A DNA stretch of 64,000 bases from Arthonia radiata (Eukaryota > Ascomycota > Arthoniomycetes > Arthoniales > Arthoniaceae). Positions within the stretch are counted from its first letter, which is position 1. Every line of letters starts with the position of its first letter. Below, in pieces: positions 58,886 through 64,000 of this stretch. The translations under genes and the position numbers were made by a program. The notes beneath the pieces were generated by a model. It saw only the letters and a program-made list of their open reading frames with translations. It made no database searches and had not been told where the DNA came from. The DNA lies in NCBI GenBank assembly GCA_002989075.1, contig PSQN01000003.1, positions 496,001-560,000 on the forward strand, read 5' to 3'.

Positions 58886-60439
58886 ATGCCTTCTAACCTG
58901 TTCCTTTCTAATATACATTAGTATGTCGGACTGTTAAAACCTAAGAAGCAGCTTCGTAAGCGAAAGCGCGAATACAATCTAGAGTCTCTAAAACCTGTCT
59001 CTAAATACTATCGTTTAAGGCTAGAGCTATCGTTATTGGCTTGTCTACTCGCTTAGCAAAAAGAATCGCTCCTACTAACATTAACGTCTATCACTACATC
59101 GTCCGAACGCTACGTCGCCCGACGACCGTAGACGCTGCCTTAGGTATAAACTAAAGCATACAAGTATCCTAGTTGCGCGCAGTTAGAGCCGAAGCGATTT
59201 AAACGTATACTTAGCGGACTAGATAGTAATTACTCTGTAATTAAGCGTGGTCGCTATCAATTTTAGCCCGCCTCGGAGCCTCAATTAGCGAAGCTATAGG
59301 AACCTTAATCTATTAAGCATTGGCTACAAAATACTGCTTAATTGAGACTAATGTAAGAGAGGACTTAAGATAGTAGCGTTCTGAGTGTTAGTAGGGCTAA
59401 GAACGTTGCTCTAACTATTAAGAGACTTTCTAACTCGTAAGTCGCGAGTAATCAAATATCGTAGCTATAAGATATAGATAGCAGCTAGGTAGCGGGCTTA
59501 GTACTGTTTAAGAGACTTAAGACGTCAAGCCTAATGTACCGTGCTATACTTAAGATAAACAGTATCGTTTTTAATAACTTTAATACTGACCGGCCGTACG
59601 ACCTCGAAGAATTCCTTAAGAGTATATAGAAAACTTATACGTCTCTACGGCTAGAAGAGAACGAGACGGCTAGCATTAAGCAAAAGATTCTTAAGGTCTA
59701 GAATAGTTCTAAATCTACAGTCTTAGACATTATTATGGCTCCGCTCTTTAACCTTATCGATCCTACCTTAGCGCCTAGACGCAACATTCTCTAGTCGCCT
59801 AAGCTACTACCTCGTAGTACCGAGTATCTACTCGTAACACTAAAGACCGACCGCTATCTCGGTTTCTAGCCTACCCTAAAGTTCAACTAGACGCGGGCCG
59901 AGCTAGCTGCGGCAGATTATCCTAAGGTTCGACTATACTTGTAACCGACGCGGGAAAGCCTATTCCCGTCCTTCCTTCTTGAGGTTAAGTCGGAAGCTAT
60001 CGGCGGTACGCTGTACGGGGCCGAAGCGCAGTTAGCTACTACCGGCTGCCACCGCGTTAGCTCGTTAATATAGATACTCGATCAAACTAATCTAAATAGG
60101 ATCCGATCGAGTTGCGACGCGATCGTTTTCTCGGTAGCCATCGATTAGAGAGAAGCCGTCGCGTACGTACACTACTACAGGCCGGACGACCAGACGTTCT
60201 ATATGTCCTATATCGAAAATTTCTATTTTGCAAAGAACGGGGATATATAGGCTTACCGGGACTATATTAAGAATATTGTTAAGTGGTTGCTCAAGATTTA
60301 GTAGTCAATCGTCTAAGACGCGTTAAAGGTCTTGTATCCGATTACGTAGTTGTAAAAGAAAGCTCGCTCTACCAGCGCTGTAGTAAATAAGGTAGACTTG
60401 TTATTTAGGAGCAAGAGTAGTAGGTTAGTAAAGTCTTAA
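58886..60439 (+). pseudogene. DUF7924 / PD-(D/E)XK-nuclease-like protein gene, killed by RIP
   Basis: A single frame of 517 codons runs from ATG 58886 to TAA 60437-60439 with no frame change, only in-frame stops that fit former Gln or Trp codons. The N-terminal half is basic and low in recognisable motifs (KKQLRKRKREYNLESL). The C-terminal half (about residues 310-500) holds LVTLKTDRYLGF, RESLFPSFLLEVKSEAIGG, AEAQLATTGCHRVSSL, VAYVHYYRPDDQTFYMSYI and YRDYIKNIVKWLL. The LLEVKSE block is the catalytic-type E-x-K of the PD-(D/E)XK fold predicted for DUF7924-like fungal proteins. The role of the family is not established; nuclease activity is inference. The preserved frame shows decay by RIP alone. 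Confidence 0.7.
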
Positions 60440-60844
60440 TAGAAGATATAATTGCCGTTAAAAGAGGATCTATTATCTGTAAGTCTTTAGCCGGCGACGA
60501 TCAAGCAGGTCCTCCGCTAGTACCAAAACGACGATACAACGCGTTACGATGTACGATTATGGTATAGAAGTAGAAGCTAATACCCTCGCTACAATATTTC
60601 TGAAGCACAATAGTAGTAGCGGCGAATTGAAGGAGGCTCGTTAAGGACAACTACTTTAGCAGTATCTAATACGCTAAGCCTAGATTAGTATGTTTAGCCG
60701 AAATATTATAGGCGCCGACTTCTTTAAACGGTGGCCTTCCTCCTATACGAAGACTATAATTACCAGCTTTCTTTATTTAGCTTGCTATTTAATACTACGT
60801 ACCGCAGCCTAACGGTCTCCGAAGCAAGGTGTAAGAGGGCGAAC
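60440..60844. other. spacer, no recognised feature
   Basis: RIPed sequence between the DUF7924-like relic and the Gypsy fragment. Its right part may be the 3' untranslated part of that element. Confidence 0.35.
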
Positions 60845-61938
60845 TAATGACAGCAAGGACGCAATGTCAAGAGCTCTATTCAATTATAGATACAAAGAGG
60901 ATTAGATACAGAACAAGAACAAGAGGTCGGGCGATGCCCCTATATATATTAAGAGGATTTAAATTACCTAACAGATGCGCTAAACTAGAAACAGGAAAGC
61001 TAGGGGCAATAGTGCGGTTAAGATATGTCGAGAACGTTGATCGAAAATTGCAATAATGCGTCAAGCGCTCGGAGACCCAGCGCTCGAAGGGCCTGAGACA
61101 GGTTTATAACAGTAGGTCTCCCTTAACGAAGGCGAGTATCTATAAGCTGACTAGAGTATTAATTTAATAGGACCGGAACGTTGAGGATACTTAATATAAA
61201 ATTGGGCTACAGCTTTAAGCTCGTCGACGAGTATCTATAGTTTCTAGGTTTGCTCGTCGGTATCCTAGTGAACCAAATACTGGAGCATACTACGGCGAAG
61301 ACGAGAGTCGAGGATATCCTTAACGTACTACTCCTGTTTGCTATCTTTAGCAACGATTAACGGACGTAGTTCGATATATTGACTAGAGAGCGGATCGGTA
61401 GGTGCTGGTCGGAGCTTGAACGGATAAAAAACTGGATGATACTATATTGTCGGTAGAAGAGACAGACGGTAAGCGTAGGGACTAACAACCTTCTCTAAAA
61501 CGAAGGGGCCTTTTTAGGAGCGTAACAGCTTCTTGCTGGGGCGTATAGTACTAAGGTCTTTAGTACTGATAAAAATACGGTCACTAACTTGGTACCGAGG
61601 ATATAGATCGCGGGAGCGGTTTGTATATTCTTCTTGCTTATACTGAGCGAATTCTATAAGTTCGCGACATTTATTAACGATTTGGTTTATCTTAACAGTA
61701 AACTCGTCGGTAGAGACTTAATTGCGGAGCTGACTTAGGGACAGATTACCTTAAGGAGTACGAGGAGGTTCGAAAGATATATAAGGGTAATAGCCTAAGT
61801 TTACAAAGAATGGAGTGTAGCTAGTCGTAGCGCTTTAGTAATTGTTGGCAGCAAACTTAGCTATTGGGAGCTAGGTAGCCTAGTCGTTTTATAGGTAATT
61901 AACGTAGGCACAGAGATAACGTTTAAGACTACTATTAG
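60845..61938 (-). mobile_element. Ty3/Gypsy fragment (Gypsy-A): integrase C-terminus and chromodomain
   Basis: On the minus strand the sequence matches the end of a chromovirus-type pol: the integrase tail with the HPVF box (about 61.4 kb), followed by a chromodomain-like segment (about 61.2-61.3 kb). It is broken by RIP. It is interrupted at 61938 by the LTR of Gypsy-B, so the rest of the element, if present, lies beyond the window. Confidence 0.78.
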
Positions 61939-62410
61939 TGTAACGCCGGTCGCTGGGAGGACCGAACTAAGGCTCACTTGCCTTGTGTGCTTGTCGACCT
62001 TGGTGGTGGGTGTCTCGTGTGCTAGAGACTGAAAGACAGGAGAGGCGAGACAGATTACAGAGGGTGAGAGGGGCTTGACTAAAGTAGACAGAAGGTAAAG
62101 CACGTTACTTAAATATAGTTAAGGAACTTGTATTCAGATATTGAGTTAACAGACTAAAGTCTATCCTAAGGTCGGCCATTAGTCTGGCTATATAATCTAA
62201 GGTACATAGGGAAGTTCCTCTATGTCCGTTAATTCCGACAATGCTTATATCGGGTTTGTAAGGAACGTAGGCTCTTAAAGCCGTCTTGTTCGATAATGCC
62301 TACGGCGGGTTTGTAGGCTTAGTCGGGAATGATGCTGGTAGGGCTAAGATAACTAGCGGTGGTCGATACTTGGGTGCACGCTAGGCCGTCTGGGGCTGGT
62401 GCCCGTAACA
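61939..62410 (-). repeat. Gypsy-B 3' LTR
   Basis: 472 bp with TGTAACG/CGTAACA inverted ends. A related copy in opposite orientation is at 38702-39339. Confidence 0.85.
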
Positions 62411-62425
62411 CAATCCCCCCTCTTC
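62411..62425 (-). other. Gypsy-B polypurine tract
   Basis: On the minus strand this reads GAAGAGGGGGGATTG directly before the LTR start TGTTACGG. This is the expected plus-strand primer position and fixes the direction of the element. Confidence 0.75.
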
Positions 62426-62596
62426 TAGTTAAATCGTCCTCGATTGACCCTCAGCCTTTCAAACACCTATAAGTTGCGTTTCGTCCCTCCTTTCGTGACT
62501 AATCTGTAAGTCGCTATGCCTCGCATAAAGTCTGTTGCTGCGGGTCTTGATAAAAAGTACAGCTAATACCTGTTAATTGAAGCCTGCGGTATCGCG

Positions 62597-63091
62597 ATGC
62601 CTCCTTGTTCTAGATGTGTGTCGACTAAGGAAAGGTGTGTGGTTCAGTCCGAGAAGGCGACGTGTTCGGTGTGTACTCGAGATAGAAAGAGTTGTGATTT
62701 ACGGGTGTCGATGGCAGATAGTATGCCTTTTCAGTGTCCTTTTGTGGTAACTGGAACTGACTTAATTGTAGCGCGTTCGGTTTATTCTCAATATTCCTCT
62801 CAGTCGGCTGCCCTTCAGCGCGCGAAGAGCTAATTGCGTGCGTCAAAGGCTCAGGCAGCAGCGTTGGTTGCGGCTGTGCAGCGTGACCGATCCGAGGTCC
62901 GGAAGTTGAAAGAGGAGGTTAAGAAGACTCGTGCGCGGGCAGCAGCGAAGTTAGCTCGGGATAAGTTGTTGGAGCAAGAAGAATTTGCTGCGTCGGTAGC
63001 TGGTAGTAATACATTTAAATGTCCGAGCGGGTTATCCGTTGACTTTCGGAGTGACCCCTACTCGGTATTGGGTAGTAGTCCTGTAACATAG
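62597..63091 (+). other. antisense Cys-rich / coiled-coil reading frame inside Gypsy-B
   Basis: It lies between the pol end and the 3' LTR of Gypsy-B but on the opposite strand. The N-terminal part starts MPPCSRC and has a cysteine pattern C-x2-C, then C-x2-C, then a last Cys before D, recalling a small zinc-binding motif common in fungal retroelement-associated ORFs. The following part is a Lys/Arg/Ala-rich coiled coil (VRKLKEEVKKTRARAAAKLA). It is not intact. Whether it is an element-encoded accessory gene is inference. Confidence 0.55.
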
Positions 63092-63344
63092 TAGGCTGGT
63101 TCGTTCGAGGGTGACCTGGGTACCGGCGAGGCACACTAGGTAGTGGATTAGGGTGTTAGTGCTGCTACGACCGATTAATATTCTGGTCTCAGTATCGTTA
63201 AATAGTGTCTTTATAGTTAGTTAGGTTTCGTTCCGGTTCCCATTGATTTTCGTGTTCGGGATATCCTTTCTACTTTATGAGATACTGTCGTTTGCCTCAG
63301 TGTTGTCTATGAGCTCGAATTGCTTCAACTTTATACTCGGGTTC

Positions 63345-64000
63345 TTAATTGTCAGAAAGGATTTCTAGGTTAGGTCGTTCTGCTTCTCGAAAGTAGGCTA
63401 GTTTTAACAGCGCTACGTAAAATACAGGATGTATTCTTATTGTCTTCGGGAGTTTGAGTTTAAATGTTACGGGTCCTAATTGCTGTAAGATTTTAAACGG
63501 TCCTGTCTTAGTGTAGTCGAGTTTTTTGCTTGGTCTGATGGTTTTTAAGTTTCTTATAAGCAAGTAAGCTCTTCCCCCCTCTTTTATGCTTGTATTTAGA
63601 GTTGTTCTTGACTTGTTATACCACTTTCTTGTTTGTTCGTTAATAAACTCGCTGTCAGACTTTAACTGCTGATGCAGGTGTTTTATGTTCGTAGCTATTC
63701 GTGTAGCTGATTTGTTTTCTGTGGTATTTTATAGTTGTCTTCCCTAAAGAGGGTGATAGCCATATAAGGCGTAGAACGGAGTTGTCTTGGTTATATTGTT
63801 CTTTGTATCGTTGTGCGCTGCTTGCGCTACTAGTAGTAACTGTACCCAGTCGTTCTGCTAGTAGTTAATGTATGCCCGGAGATACTGTTCCAGTGTTTAA
63901 TTTGTTCGTTCTGTCTGTCCGTCTGTTTGTGGATGGAATGATGTTGACATTTTTTGTTTTGTTCCTAGCTGTTGCATTAGGGATGTCTAAAACCGTGAGA
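63345..64000 (-). pseudogene. Gypsy-B integrase C-terminal part
   Basis: The minus-strand reading shows the C-terminal part of a Ty3/Gypsy integrase, with LLIRN-type loop, KLDYTKTGPFKILQQLGP and IHPVFYVALLKLA. It continues beyond the right edge. A few breaks are present in the visible part. Confidence 0.8.

Larger units (their letters stand above)
61939..64000 (-). mobile_element. Ty3/Gypsy element (Gypsy-B), 3' part, runs off window
   Basis: It reads leftwards. From the right edge: integrase (to about 63.35 kb, with the HPVF box near its end), a 0.9-kb 3' region holding an antisense reading frame, a purine tract, and the 3' LTR 61939-62410. The composition is close to normal, so it is younger than its surroundings, though the visible part still has a few breaks. 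It sits inside Gypsy-A. The 5-mer to its left is ATTAG; its duplicate would be outside the window. Confidence 0.8.

Noticed and set aside
60847-61064. Overlapping short open frames on both strands
   Set aside because: They lie at the end of the Gypsy-A pol remnant and carry no independent protein signal.
62625-62846. 73-codon minus-strand open frame
   Set aside because: It is the reverse of the Cys-rich plus-strand frame and has no recognisable motif.
1-64000. tRNA or rRNA genes
   Set aside because: No cloverleaf with A and B boxes or rRNA core was noticed; the tRNA-like matches found are primer-binding sites only.

Overview
The window looks like an accessory or subtelomere-like region of a filamentous ascomycete (Pezizomycotina). 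The evidence is short introns (48-67 bp) with GT/AG ends and TACTAAT-like branch sites, fungal NLR-type genes, and a massive repeat-induced point mutation (RIP) signature. In that signature CpA/TpG is changed to TpA, CpG is kept, and Gln and Trp codons have become stops. I cannot name the species.

Region 1 (1 to about 8.8 kb) is the only part with live-looking genes. A minus-strand gene running off the left edge (HeLo-like N-terminus, DUF7580-like C-terminus) faces a six-exon plus-strand gene. That gene encodes a patatin-NB-ARC-TPR NOD-like receptor of 1504 aa with eleven near-identical 42-aa TPR units. Downstream are a zinc-finger fragment like the C-terminus of DUF3435 proteins and a small FHA-like plus ankyrin gene.

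Region 2 (about 8.8 to 64 kb) is a RIP-degraded graveyard. It holds four full-length but broken Ty1/Copia elements: 8.8-14.5, 15.4-20.3 and 39.9-45.4 kb on +, and 33.3-38.7 kb on -. It also holds a solo Copia LTR with its target duplication, a LINE fragment, a Gypsy LTR copy at 38.7-39.3 kb, and two nested Ty3/Gypsy elements at 60.8-64 kb. All four Copia elements carry a primer-binding site matching the anticodon region of initiator tRNA-Met.

Between the retroelements lie host-type genes killed mainly by RIP but still readable: two sirtuins, a NACHT-WD40 STAND protein, a PNP_UDP-type nucleoside phosphorylase domain, a possible Hsp70-like ATPase, and a DUF7924/PD-(D/E)XK-like protein. Long unassigned stretches between them contain open-frame traces I do not recognise.

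Taken together, patatin, NACHT, NB-ARC, HeLo-like, PNP and Sir2 domains are all parts found in fungal NLR networks and in prokaryotic anti-phage systems. The cluster, with a DUF3435-like fragment, suggests old cargo of a giant mobile element or a defence-type island overrun by retroelements. This last point is inference.
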